DNA from: Tenacibaculum caenipelagi | GTDB lineage: Bacteria; Bacteroidota; Bacteroidia; Flavobacteriales; Flavobacteriaceae | Assembly (NCBI RefSeq): GCF_004363005.1 | Contig: NZ_SNYH01000001.1 | Coordinates: 733,869-770,406, forward strand | Length of the DNA stretch: 36,538 nucleotides | Direction of reading: 5' to 3' | Shown here: in pieces, positions 17,366 to 26,067 of the stretch | Layout: each line of letters opens with the position of its first letter | Position numbering within the stretch: position 1 is the first letter of the stretch | Program-made: the position numbers and the translations under genes | Notes under the pieces: generated by a model | The model's database searches: none | Told to the model about the DNA's origin: nothing | What the model saw: the letters and a program-made list of their open reading frames with translations, nothing else

Positions 17366-19144
17366 TTAAATAAAAAATACTTTATAAGTTATATTTGAAA
17401 CTGATTTTTTTTCTAACTCTTTTTCAAGATAATAACTAAATAATTCTTGCTTTTCTTTAGAAAATAAATTTTTCATAGTTTTTATATGTACTTCTGTAGT
17501 TCTTATTAATCCTTTTTTCTTTTCTTTTGAAATGGCTACTCCATCTTTTACATCAACTCTTTCTACAAAACCATCTATTTTACTCTTAACAAAACTCTTA
17601 ATATCTTCTTTCGTTACAATTCTTTCTCTAGTAAGTAGCCCATATCGCAAACCATTTATTTTATCATGCTCTTCTTTTCTTATATAACCTCCTATAGTTT
17701 CTGTTTTTAATGTAATCGTATTGTTTATGAACTTACCCATTCTGTATTGATTAAAAGTATAACTCTTATCAATACCATTTGCTTGGTTTCCGTTAGTTAA
17801 CCAATATTGATATTCATAATTAAAAGCATCTTTATATGGATATGTTAACAAGAAAGTTTTGTCGTTATTTGCATTTACCTCTCCAAACTCTAAATAAATT
17901 TTTTTATCTATCTCGTCAAGTTTTTCATGTAAATCATCTAAATAAGCTTGTATAATATCATAACCTATAGAAGAAAAAGCACTTCCTTCTTCTCTTACTG
18001 TTTGCGATGTTTTACTTAACATCGTCTTCGCACTTCTTGTATCAAACCTACCTATATCACCAAAATACAGAGAATACCCTCCCTCAAAACTTTCAGTAGA
18101 ATTTTTTATAACATTTGTATAATTATTTCCTCTATCATCATTTAAACTTTCAATGTTTAAAAAGTAATCTTCTCCTTTACTTAACATTGATAGTATTCTC
18201 CCGTTCTTCCTAAAATTATGTTGTTTATACTCTAATCTTCTATTAACTACAGGGAAAGTATTTAAACTTACATCTATTCCTTCTAATTTATCTTTAGAAA
18301 AAACTTCTGGAAGCCTTACTCTAAACCAAAGTAATTTTTCATCTAGGTCTTTAGGCTCAATAAAGAAATTTGCTTGCTCATCAAATAATTCATTTATTGA
18401 TTTTTTTTCTTTACAAGACTCATTTAAGCCTAACATGTAAAAACAGTCTTCATAAAAAGAAACTACATCGTCAAAATAATGTACCTCTTCATTTTCATTA
18501 ACCAAAACCTCCCTTTGCAAAGACATTTGATTTCCGTTTACATCATACACTTTCATTGTCTTTAAAAAAGGCAATAATGCACTATCTTTTAAGATAAAAG
18601 AGAGAGACAACTCTTTAACTTCATTTAACAAATCATCTGGCATTTCTATACCAAACCAAAGTTCATAATCTTTAATTCTTTCTTCTGATGATAGGTTAAG
18701 AGCTTCTTCTATATTACCAATTTTATTCTCATATACCAGCTTATCATCATACCCTATGTATTTTACAGAAGCATTAATAAGTTGCTTTGTTATAATTGGT
18801 GTAAAAAAGACATCTAACCTCTCTTCTCCAAAACGCCTTTTAGAGCAATAAAAATGATCAGAGACTTTTAATAGGGTGGTGTTTTCTTCTGGTTGCGCTT
18901 TTAATAAAGCGTGTGAAGGAGATGGTAAAGACCATTTATTGTTCACCAATACTCTAGACAATCTATCTAATAATTCTTTATCAGAAAGTTCTATCTGCTG
19001 GTGTAGTTTTGAAATTTCATAAGCAAAAGTGTGAAGCATTAAATCTAAAATGGGATCAACATTCCTTTTATCTTTAATACCCCATAATTCCATAGAACGT
19101 GTTAACATTCTATCTTTTATTTTCACAAAGTATTCATCTTTCAT
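17366..19144 (-). CDS. tssF: T6SS baseplate subunit TssF
   Basis: A 592-residue baseplate wedge protein. The N-terminus (FVKIKDRMLTRSMELWG, then DPILDLMLHTFAYEISKLHQ) is the helical start typical of TssF, in which the protein packs against TssG. Further on are LLFRVRLP-like and RRLEYKQHNFRKNGRI strands and the long C-terminal domain. Its position between tssE and tssH and its length agree with TssF of subtype iii. A C-rich stretch (CCCCCACC) precedes the ATG. Confidence 0.9.
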   Translation of the reverse strand: MKDEYFVKIKDRMLTRSMELWGIKDKRNVDPILDLMLHTFAYEISKLHQQIELSDKELLDRLSRVLVNNKWSLPSPSHALLKAQPEENTTLLKVSDHFYCSKRRFGEERLDVFFTPIITKQLINASVKYIGYDDKLVYENKIGNIEEALNLSSEERIKDYELWFGIEMPDDLLNEVKELSLSFILKDSALLPFLKTMKVYDVNGNQMSLQREVLVNENEEVHYFDDVVSFYEDCFYMLGLNESCKEKKSINELFDEQANFFIEPKDLDEKLLWFRVRLPEVFSKDKLEGIDVSLNTFPVVNRRLEYKQHNFRKNGRILSMLSKGEDYFLNIESLNDDRGNNYTNVIKNSTESFEGGYSLYFGDIGRFDTRSAKTMLSKTSQTVREEGSAFSSIGYDIIQAYLDDLHEKLDEIDKKIYLEFGEVNANNDKTFLLTYPYKDAFNYEYQYWLTNGNQANGIDKSYTFNQYRMGKFINNTITLKTETIGGYIRKEEHDKINGLRYGLLTRERIVTKEDIKSFVKSKIDGFVERVDVKDGVAISKEKKKGLIRTTEVHIKTMKNLFSKEKQELFSYYLEKELEKKSVSNITYKVFFI

Positions 19145-19185
19145 AGGTGGGGGACCTGCTTTTTTATTTTCTTTTTATTTTCTTT

Positions 19186-19620
19186 TTATTGTGATAAAGG
19201 GCTAATATAAAAAAGTGTGGCGAAATTAAAAGGGGCTTCGGTTTCAACTATGGTTCCAAACACTTTAATTTCTGCCTTTCTCCTTACGTGTACATCTATT
19301 GTTTCTGTACTATCATCTATTTCTGAGAGCCGAACACTTACTTGAATATCTTTAAGTCTCGGTTCATATTCAGAAAAAGCGTCATATAAGGAATCTTTAA
19401 CTTTTTCTTCCCATTTATTAATTTTAACTAATTGATTAAACTCCAAATCCCAAATATCAGAACCATAGTTAGGTCTACCAAAAACTTCTCCTTGTTTTAG
19501 GGTAGATATTACCATTAAGTGCTGTGCTATGGATTCTTCAAGAGAGCAATCTAACCTGCCTTTTTCATAATCACCTTTAATTAGACTAGAAAAGTCTAAT
19601 GGAAGTTTCATGTACTTCAT
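19186..19620 (-). CDS. tssE: T6SS baseplate gp25-like subunit TssE
   Basis: A 144-residue member of the phage GPW/gp25 family that nucleates the sheath on the baseplate. Visible hallmarks are an N-terminal basic/amphipathic stretch, SIAQHLMVISTLKQGEVFGRP (start of the gp25 fold), NYGSDIWDLEF, SEYEPRLKDIQVSV (the conserved YEPRL) and the last strand pair. It is the first gene of the long leftward operon and is divergent from tssB. Confidence 0.93.
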   Translation of the reverse strand: MKYMKLPLDFSSLIKGDYEKGRLDCSLEESIAQHLMVISTLKQGEVFGRPNYGSDIWDLEFNQLVKINKWEEKVKDSLYDAFSEYEPRLKDIQVSVRLSEIDDSTETIDVHVRRKAEIKVFGTIVETEAPFNFATLFYISPLSQ

Positions 19621-19709
19621 TTCTCTTCTCTTTTCTTTTTTTTTTCGGTAAATATAACTTTTTTAATCAATAATTTACTAGATTCGTATCATAAACAAAA
19701 AAAATTATT
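19621..19709. promoter_or_regulatory. Divergent intergenic control region tssE/tssB
   Basis: This 89-bp AT-rich gap must hold promoters for both T6SS arms. On the plus strand TAGATTCG (19679-19686) is one base off the Bacteroidota -7 element TAnnTTTG, 23 nt before the tssB ATG; no convincing -33 TTG is visible. On the minus strand I see only weak matches. Exact sites are not assigned. Confidence 0.4.
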
Positions 19710-20165
19710 ATGGCAATTTACAATTATGGTATTGGAGGAAATGAAGTAAAAGTTGACGCAAATGAGTCAATTGCTGACATTTCTTCAAACAAAACCCTTT
19801 TAATTCAAAAATTAACGGACGAAGCTCCTGCAACCCCCGAGGCAGTTTATGGCTTAGACACTATTCAAGCTGTTTTTGAAAAATTTTCACCATCTGTTCA
19901 ACTAGAACATATTGATGAAAACGGGGCCGATGTTAAAGAAACTTTAGATTTTAATAATCTGAGTGATTTTAACGTTGAAAATATCAAAGCTAATAGTCCA
20001 TTTTTAAGCAAATTAGACATTGAAAAAGATCAGTATTTAAGAATCTCTAGACAATTATCTTCAAACAGAGCTTTAATAAAAGCACTAAGTAACCCTGAAA
20101 CAAGAGATGTATTTATTAAAGTTTTAGAAGAATCAGTTAAAGAAATTGAGCAGTCAGAGAAGTAA
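19710..20165 (+). CDS. tssB: T6SS contractile sheath small subunit TssB
   Basis: A 151-residue sheath protein (VipA-like). The N-terminus (MAIYNYGIGGNEVKV) and the helical tail with ISRQLSSNRALIKALSNPET match the subtype iii TssB, which forms heterodimers with TssC. The central acidic strand region (LDFNNLSDFNVENI) agrees with the family's LxFxxxxDFxP-type motif. tssC follows 31 nt downstream and the pair is convergent with no other T6SS gene on this strand. Confidence 0.93.
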   Translation: MAIYNYGIGGNEVKVDANESIADISSNKTLLIQKLTDEAPATPEAVYGLDTIQAVFEKFSPSVQLEHIDENGADVKETLDFNNLSDFNVENIKANSPFLSKLDIEKDQYLRISRQLSSNRALIKALSNPETRDVFIKVLEESVKEIEQSEK

Positions 20166-20196
20166 AAAAAAATTGATAAAAAGAAAAGATTAAAAC

Positions 20197-21561
20197 ATGT
20201 CTACACAAGTAAAAACACAAAAATTAGAAGAGAAAAGCATCCAATCTCCAAGTCAAGAGGTTGCAAGTGCTATTGAGGGTATTAAAGAGTATGGAGGATT
20301 TTCCTTTATAGAAAACATCGTTGATGGTTACTCTAACTTAAACCCTAAAAGAAAAGCGAGAAAAAACCTTTTCTTAAATGATGAGCAATGGGAAAGTGAA
20401 AGAAAAAACTTAAAAAACAGAATTTCTGTTTGGTTAGAAATTTTAAAAAATGGTGAAAGCATTGAAAAAATGTGTGACACCGCTAAAGAAAAAGCTACAA
20501 ACATTGAAACTGTTTTAAACACTAACCTTAAAAGAACTTTAGATCGTACCAAAGAATTAGAAACTTCGTACAGATCTGTTGCTTTATTTTACAAAAACAC
20601 AGAGAGTGATAAAGTAAAAAATATCACTATTTTAAATGCTGATTTAAACCAGTTAAAAGATTTAGAAAACCCTCTTTTTATAGACTTTGTATCTAACGAA
20701 CTTAAACAAAATTTTGACAGGTTAGACTTAAAAGATAACTATTCGATTTTAGTAGTTCCTGGGTATTTAGGTTCTAATGCTGTATTAGACAAATGGTCTA
20801 AAATAGCTCATGAAAACAAAGCAGTTTTACTTACCGATTTCCAAGACTTAGAAACAGCCGACGATATTGTTGATATGTTTGCCAATGTAAACCACGCTGG
20901 TGGAGAAATATACAAATCAAACACTTTAATGACTTGTAACTGGCTTCTTGGACGTAGAAAGGAAGACTCTGTAGGAGAAGAAGACAACCTATACGTACCA
21001 CCATCTTCAGCTTTAGCTGGTAAGATATACCACACTTTAATGTCACAAGTTGTTGCTGGTAAAAAGTTTGGAGGTCTTAACGAAGTAGAAAGCGTAAGAT
21101 TTGATCTTAAAAAGAGTGAAATCTCAGAAATTGAGAAAATGGGACTAGTGCCTATGGTTAATGAGTATAGCAAAGTAATGGCTTTCTCTGCAAAAACATT
21201 GTTTAATGGAGACAACTTAGGTTTACAAACCTACTCTGTTGTTCGTGTTTTTGATCATATAACTAAAGTATTATTCGATTTCTTAAACAGAAGAGCTTTT
21301 GAAAACTGGAGTTCAAGAACAGAAGCCGATTTACGTCGTCAAATAGTTAAGTTCTTAGATGATATTCAAGGACCTACAAAACTAATTGAACGTTTTAAGG
21401 TAATGAAAATAGAACAAGACAGAGATCAAAAAGACAGAGTATTATTAGATATTCATATTACTCCGTATTTCCCAGCAAAAAGTTTTGTTATTCAATTAGA
21501 CGGACACAAAGGTGATGGTCCTGAAGATGCTGTATGGCATAGTGAATATTTACAACAATAA
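20197..21561 (+). CDS. tssC: T6SS contractile sheath large subunit TssC
   Basis: A 454-residue sheath protein (VipB-like). Hallmarks include LFIDFVSNELKQNFDRLD, the conserved LNADLNQLKDLENP region, VLLTDFQDLETADDIVDMF and the C-terminal sheath handshake strand (VLLDIHITPYFPAKSFVIQL). The pair tssB-tssC ends at a strong terminator, so it is transcribed independently of the rest of the machine, as expected for the most abundant components. Confidence 0.95.
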   Translation: MSTQVKTQKLEEKSIQSPSQEVASAIEGIKEYGGFSFIENIVDGYSNLNPKRKARKNLFLNDEQWESERKNLKNRISVWLEILKNGESIEKMCDTAKEKATNIETVLNTNLKRTLDRTKELETSYRSVALFYKNTESDKVKNITILNADLNQLKDLENPLFIDFVSNELKQNFDRLDLKDNYSILVVPGYLGSNAVLDKWSKIAHENKAVLLTDFQDLETADDIVDMFANVNHAGGEIYKSNTLMTCNWLLGRRKEDSVGEEDNLYVPPSSALAGKIYHTLMSQVVAGKKFGGLNEVESVRFDLKKSEISEIEKMGLVPMVNEYSKVMAFSAKTLFNGDNLGLQTYSVVRVFDHITKVLFDFLNRRAFENWSSRTEADLRRQIVKFLDDIQGPTKLIERFKVMKIEQDRDQKDRVLLDIHITPYFPAKSFVIQLDGHKGDGPEDAVWHSEYLQQ

Positions 21562-21582
21562 ACACTATAATAATTTATACAT

Positions 21583-21613
21583 AAAAAGAGAGGAATTAAT
21601 TCCTCTCTTTTTT
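21583..21613 (+). terminator. Intrinsic terminator after tssBC
   Basis: Perfect inverted repeat AAAAAGAGAGGAATT / AATTCCTCTCTTTTTT with a T-run on the plus strand and an A-run on the other side. It may also act in the opposite direction. Confidence 0.88.
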
Positions 21614-21622
21614 ATTTCCTTA

Positions 21623-21647
21623 AAAGTAAGAGCTACTTCCTTACTTT
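21623..21647 (-). terminator. Possible terminator of the leftward HET-C/immunity unit
   Basis: Arms AAAGTAAG and CTTACTTT around a 9-nt loop, 25 nt after the stop of the two-TM protein. The T-tail on the minus strand is short, so it is weaker than its neighbour. Confidence 0.45.
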
Positions 21648-21671
21648 CAATAAGACATTGATTAAGAAGTG

Positions 21672-21902
21672 TTACTCAATATTATTAGTTTCTTTTTCTC
21701 TAAAGAAAAGAAAACTAAGACCTGTCCAAACTACCCAAATACCGATTAATCCTGTATAAAATAATTCTCGACCATTCTCTAAGGAATGATTTAATACCTT
21801 TAGTACAATAAAAGCCCAAAGACCGAACAATATTACTTGCCCAACGAAATAAAAAATCTTTCCCTTTTTACTTAAATACTTTAAAAATAATTGTTCTAGC
21901 AT
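21672..21902 (-). CDS. Small two-TM membrane protein
   Basis: A 76-residue protein with two hydrophobic helices (FVGQVILFGLWAFIVLKVL and LIGIWVVWTGLSFLFF) separated by a short loop; the C-terminal tail is charged. It is the last gene of the HET-C cassette, 10 nt after the 219-residue lipoprotein. An accessory or immunity role is inferred from position. No family is recognised. Confidence 0.7.
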   Translation of the reverse strand: MLEQLFLKYLSKKGKIFYFVGQVILFGLWAFIVLKVLNHSLENGRELFYTGLIGIWVVWTGLSFLFFREKETNNIE

Positions 21903-21912
21903 GATAGTTTAC

Positions 21913-22572
21913 TTATATTTTTTCATCATAATAAATGTGAATACTTTTCACCTCATTAGTTTCTTCTAGTTTCCAATCTCCACTTATATATAAGTGACCA
22001 CCTCCTTTTCTATAATATGAAACAGGAGAGTCTAAAAAATAAATAAGTTCTTTATTACATGGATACCTGAAGGTATAACCACTACTTTTAATACCTATTT
22101 CATCAAATGTTGTATCAGCTCGTTTAATATATTCATGCATCTTGTCTGTTTGATTAAGCAATATATCATTAAATACGATAGTTCTATTTCCCATCATATG
22201 TACATTAGGATATTCTAAATAAGTGTTTTGTATATATATATATATATGCGTTATATGTGAGTTAAAAACAGTAATTTTTAAACCTAAATCCTTCCAAAAA
22301 TATTTTATAGTATTTTCATCTTGAAATTCACTTTGATAACTAGAGGTTTCATTCCCAAAAATTTCTTTAAATTGTTGCATAGACATTCCCAACTCAAAAG
22401 GTTTGTCATTGTATTTTAAATTGCATCCATTTAGCTCAAAACGATGTTCTTGTGTCATAAACTTCTGGTATTCAAGGGTATCATTCATAGTTCGCGTTTT
22501 TTTTACTGTTGGTTGACATCCAAACATTAATAAATTTATAATTAAAAGATATGTATAATTTAAAAGATTCAT
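21913..22572 (-). CDS. Lipoprotein, candidate immunity protein of the HET-C effector
   Basis: A 219-residue lipoprotein (signal NYTYLLIINLLMFGC, acylated Cys at 19). The body contains a small alpha/beta domain starting ELNGCNLKYNDKPFELGMSM and QQFKEIFGNETSSY, and a strand-rich end (GGGHLYISGDWKLEETN, VKSIHIYYDEKI). It begins 12 nt after the stop of the PAAR/HET-C effector, the usual place of an immunity gene. A periplasmic lipoprotein is compatible with a toxin acting at the membrane. A TA-dinucleotide tract lies in its coding region. Function is inferred from context. Confidence 0.75.
   Translation of the reverse strand: MNLLNYTYLLIINLLMFGCQPTVKKTRTMNDTLEYQKFMTQEHRFELNGCNLKYNDKPFELGMSMQQFKEIFGNETSSYQSEFQDENTIKYFWKDLGLKITVFNSHITHIYIYIQNTYLEYPNVHMMGNRTIVFNDILLNQTDKMHEYIKRADTTFDEIGIKSSGYTFRYPCNKELIYFLDSPVSYYRKGGGHLYISGDWKLEETNEVKSIHIYYDEKI
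22231..22247 (-). repeat. (TA)8 tract inside the lipoprotein gene
   Basis: Seventeen bases of alternating TA encode IYIYI. Slippage of one 2-bp unit would frameshift the gene. Confidence 0.8.
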
Positions 22573-22584
22573 CGTTTTTATATA

Positions 22585-25500
22585 TTAACAATTACTAGGT
22601 TTATAGTATTGTTTGTTATAATTCTTTTTTAATTCTTTGGCTTGGTCTAATACTTTTTGTCCATCAAGTAAAAGGTTTTTAAAATTTTCACGTAGACTAC
22701 CATCTGTATCAAATTCAGAAATAATTGCATCCATGGTTGTAAAACCTTTTCCTGCTCCATTTATTTTTCCATCTGCCATATTAATAAGTTGTTTATTAAA
22801 ATTGTTAATTTCCTCTATGCCATGTATTAAACTATCTATAACCACACTTGGTGTACTTGCCTTACATACTTTGTCTTTATTTTTTGTAGCCCATTCTAAC
22901 ACTATCTTATCTTGCCAGCTAGAAACAGCTGGGTGTTGCATAATAATATCAACTTCTTTTAACACATCACTTAATGGGGTGTTTAACTTCCATACTTTTA
23001 GCATTTTTTCACCTACTCTCTTAACAGCTTCAACTGCCAATATAGCTGATAATTCGTGCATAGGTTTATCAGGATCATCTTTTGCTATTTGTGTATGGGA
23101 AGGATTTGTACCTATAGCAATACCATTTTTTTGTATTTGAGTAATCTGCTCTTGCATTAGCAATTGTGCATCAGCAATACGCTTACCACAAATTTTCAAT
23201 AAATTATAAAAACCAAAATTAATCAAAGCTCCTATGCGCTCCATAATATCATGAGCATATTCTCTCATAAATTTTGGCAACTTATTTTTGGCTCCTACAA
23301 TACCATCGCGTATTTCTAATAAATCATTAAAACGCTTTTCATAGGAACCGTCATTTACACCTGAACCATCAGCATTTTGTATTTGATCTAAATCTTTACA
23401 CATTTCTAATATAAACACGTCGTTAATCGTTCGCTCATTAGGTTTAGATTCTTCATAAGGGGTTATCTCAATAGAAAATAGTTTCTCTTCTAAAATAGGT
23501 AATACACTTGCTAACATATCCAACTCGCCAAAGGTACCTGTTACAACAGGTATAAAGCGAGCTATTTGATTAGGCTCTGTAACCACCCTTTCATCATATT
23601 TCATTTTAGTAACGCCTATTACAGAAGGGGTCGCTTTTAATCTCAAATATCTTTCCGCCTCTTTGGGTGGCAACTTAGCAAAGGTATCATAGTTGAAATT
23701 TTCTGCTCCTGGGTATGGGGTATGGTTAGGCACCACATCTACCCATGGAAAAACTCGGTCATTTTCATATACCTTAGCCACAGCAATTTCTACATAATTT
23801 GTGTGTGCAAAATAATCTTCTATAACATGTAAGGCAGCCCCAAAATTCACCATAGATGTCATGTTAGAAAAATTTGGATTACTTTTAGCACTTTTTATTT
23901 GCTCTACAACATATTCATAAGCGGTACGTGTAGTCGAGAAGTTACTACTATCAGCATCTGATGAATGAGTACGAATATAATTTTTCATACCATAAGTTTT
24001 ACCTATAGCTAATTCTTTATAAGTAGGTTTACCTACAAAACCGTATTTTTCACCTTCTGCATTTAGCTTTGGGTTATGCTCATTTTTATCAATAGGAATG
24101 GTAAGAGGGTTGTCGATATGCTCGTCTGGACGATATACTCCTAATACTTCTTTAGTAATATCTAAATATTGCTTTTTAAAATCAGTCAGTCGTTTATCGT
24201 AATTATTCTTATTTAAATCAGCCTTGTTCTCTGGTTTCATAAATTCCATTACGGCTAAAATATTTACCACATTAGTCATCAATTCACGAGACCATGTGAT
24301 AGGACGTACTTTTTTTTCTTGATAAATAATATTTGTTTCAAAACTAAACCAGGTAGAAGGGCTAAAAAACTCTCCTTCATAACTTGCATCTACCCCATAA
24401 GGCACTTGAACGTTAACCATTTCATCACTAGGGTTACCATTCATTATACTTTTAACGTTCTTTAAATTCCCTTTTTCTTTTTTTGAGTATTCTATTACAC
24501 TATTAGCTAAAGGACGAATAATTCCTGGATCTACTAACTGAGAAAAATCACGTAACCAATTCCCTAAATAAATTTTATTAAGGATTTTGTGTATTGTTTC
24601 TTCATCATCAAATATTTGATTTAAAACAGGCTTTAATGCAACCTCCTCAATATCTTGGTGCCCATATTTACCATGCCCTACATCTATTTTTCCAGCTTTA
24701 TAATTATTTATTTCACCATTATCATTTCTGTTTTGACGCGCCTCATTTACATATTGTTTTAGATTACTATGTAGTTCTTTCCATTCCCATACTAACTTTT
24801 CATTAGCACCATCAATAACAGCATCTGCAAAATATTGTTCTTCTTTTTCTAACAAGTTAAGTTGTATAACTTGTGCCGCAAACTTTGCTCCTACATCTCC
24901 TTGACTCCCTTTTTTAGGAGGTAGATTTTCTTTATCTTTTCCTGTAGTATAAGTGTTATGCAACAAATAATGAATATGATGTCCAACTTCTTCTACTAGA
25001 GCTACCATAAGTTCGGCTCTTTGATCATTATCCTCTTTGGCCTTACGCACAAACCTTTCTGTTACCAAAATTTCTTGTGTCTTATTACTATACCCAGCAG
25101 GCCCCTTACCATTAACACTATTGCTTTTTACTACTTTAATTTGGGGATTTAATAGAGCATTGTTTTCTTTCGCATGGTTATACAATTTTTGTACTGCTTC
25201 ATTCTTATAATGATTACCATATATACGTTTTATAACGTAGGTAAATAATATTAAGCTATCCTTTTTTGCTATTTTTTGCAGTTCTGTTACTGCAAAAGTA
25301 CTGGTAAGGATAATTTCTTGTACCTCTTCGTACTCATTCTCTTTAAGATTATTTTGATTAATTTCTGCTTTTCTATTTGAATTGCCTGTCAATGTAGTAA
25401 GTATTCTATCTTTAAGAGTAATTGAAGGAAAAGGAATCTCATCTTCATCCATAGTTCTTGACAGAGTTTGAGTAGCATTACTAATAATTACATTAGCTTC

Positions 25501-25764
25501 ACCAGAGCTAATTACCCCACCATGAGCTGTCATATCACCTAAACAAGTTACAGATTTACCGTTAAAAAAAACAAAAGGATCGCCTTGAGCCACTGTATCT
25601 GGAGGACCTGCACAAGTGCATAAGCTTCCCATAGTAGCGGCTGGTTTACCATTAATTAAAATATTAGGTTCTCCTTGTGTTATTGGGCCACCTATATGAG
25701 GTGTACTACCACTACACATTGGGCAGGTATGCATACTACCTACAGTTGCTATTGGTCCTGGCAT
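22585..25764 (-). CDS. PAAR (DUF4280-type) - HET-C fusion effector
   Basis: A 1059-residue T6SS effector. Residues 1-96 are a PAAR-like spike tip (MPGPIATVGSMHTCPMCSG, TPHIGGPI, then Gly-rich strands with Cys/His), which caps VgrG. Residues ~150-320 hold a helical domain with EEVGHHIHYLL at 258-268, an E-x-x-H-H arrangement that could bind metal. Residues ~365-930 show HET-C hallmarks: GNWLRDFSQ at 401-409, HVIEDYFAHTNYVE at 646-659 and PSHTQIAKDDPDKPMH at 888-903. HET-C proteins were named from fungal incompatibility; bacterial relatives occur as T6SS toxins and are thought to attack membranes or lipids. The gene follows vgrG1 and is followed by two small candidate immunity genes. Confidence 0.88.
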   Translation of the reverse strand: MPGPIATVGSMHTCPMCSGSTPHIGGPITQGEPNILINGKPAATMGSLCTCAGPPDTVAQGDPFVFFNGKSVTCLGDMTAHGGVISSGEANVIISNATQTLSRTMDEDEIPFPSITLKDRILTTLTGNSNRKAEINQNNLKENEYEEVQEIILTSTFAVTELQKIAKKDSLILFTYVIKRIYGNHYKNEAVQKLYNHAKENNALLNPQIKVVKSNSVNGKGPAGYSNKTQEILVTERFVRKAKEDNDQRAELMVALVEEVGHHIHYLLHNTYTTGKDKENLPPKKGSQGDVGAKFAAQVIQLNLLEKEEQYFADAVIDGANEKLVWEWKELHSNLKQYVNEARQNRNDNGEINNYKAGKIDVGHGKYGHQDIEEVALKPVLNQIFDDEETIHKILNKIYLGNWLRDFSQLVDPGIIRPLANSVIEYSKKEKGNLKNVKSIMNGNPSDEMVNVQVPYGVDASYEGEFFSPSTWFSFETNIIYQEKKVRPITWSRELMTNVVNILAVMEFMKPENKADLNKNNYDKRLTDFKKQYLDITKEVLGVYRPDEHIDNPLTIPIDKNEHNPKLNAEGEKYGFVGKPTYKELAIGKTYGMKNYIRTHSSDADSSNFSTTRTAYEYVVEQIKSAKSNPNFSNMTSMVNFGAALHVIEDYFAHTNYVEIAVAKVYENDRVFPWVDVVPNHTPYPGAENFNYDTFAKLPPKEAERYLRLKATPSVIGVTKMKYDERVVTEPNQIARFIPVVTGTFGELDMLASVLPILEEKLFSIEITPYEESKPNERTINDVFILEMCKDLDQIQNADGSGVNDGSYEKRFNDLLEIRDGIVGAKNKLPKFMREYAHDIMERIGALINFGFYNLLKICGKRIADAQLLMQEQITQIQKNGIAIGTNPSHTQIAKDDPDKPMHELSAILAVEAVKRVGEKMLKVWKLNTPLSDVLKEVDIIMQHPAVSSWQDKIVLEWATKNKDKVCKASTPSVVIDSLIHGIEEINNFNKQLINMADGKINGAGKGFTTMDAIISEFDTDGSLRENFKNLLLDGQKVLDQAKELKKNYNKQYYKPSNC

Positions 25765-25811
25765 AGTTCAATTTTTTTTATTCGTAAATACTTATAGGTT
25801 TAGTTTTATTC

Positions 25812-25919
25812 TTACTTATTCTTTCTGTTCATGCAATACGAGCTATTACCAATTTTATTAAAAGCTTTAATAGGATAATCACATGCTTCAAATTTCTTTT
25901 TTATACCCACTACCTTTTC
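25812..25919 (-). pseudogene. Short ORF remnant between vgrG1 and the PAAR/HET-C gene
   Basis: The 294-bp gap 25765-26058 holds only a stop-to-stop frame of 35 codons, including KKKFEACDYPIKAFN and KIGNSSYCMNRKNK. It reads like the C-terminal end of a former protein, but it has no good start, and AT-rich sequence gives such frames by chance. The rest of the gap shows only a hairpin near vgrG1. Confidence 0.25.
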
Positions 25920-26041
25920 TTAATCTTAAACTCAACTTTTCAAAAACTTCTTTTTTTTGTATTTATCCAAGATAAAAGAATATAGGGGTAACTCTTCCTT
26001 CTTTAAATAACTGATAATTAAAAACAGGAATAAAATGAATT

Positions 26042-26067
26042 ATTATGTAAAAATTATTTTACATAAT
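26042..26067 (-). terminator. Perfect hairpin at the 3' end of vgrG1
   Basis: Arms ATTATGTAAAA and TTTTACATAAT (11 bp, 4-nt loop) overlap the vgrG1 stop. No T-run follows on the minus strand, so it may protect or stabilise mRNA rather than terminate. Confidence 0.4.

Noticed and set aside
7734..19620. Missing tssJ, tssL, tssM as evidence of a broken T6SS
   Set aside because: Subtype iii normally lacks these; TssN, TssR and the small membrane proteins take their place, and all other core genes are intact.
20808..21215. 135-codon minus-strand ORF inside tssC
   Set aside because: Antisense shadow of a conserved sheath gene with no domain or start signal.
22637..23140. 167-codon plus-strand ORF inside the HET-C gene
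   Set aside because: It is antisense to a clear effector; composition (Ser/Phe/Cys-rich) is typical of a shadow frame.
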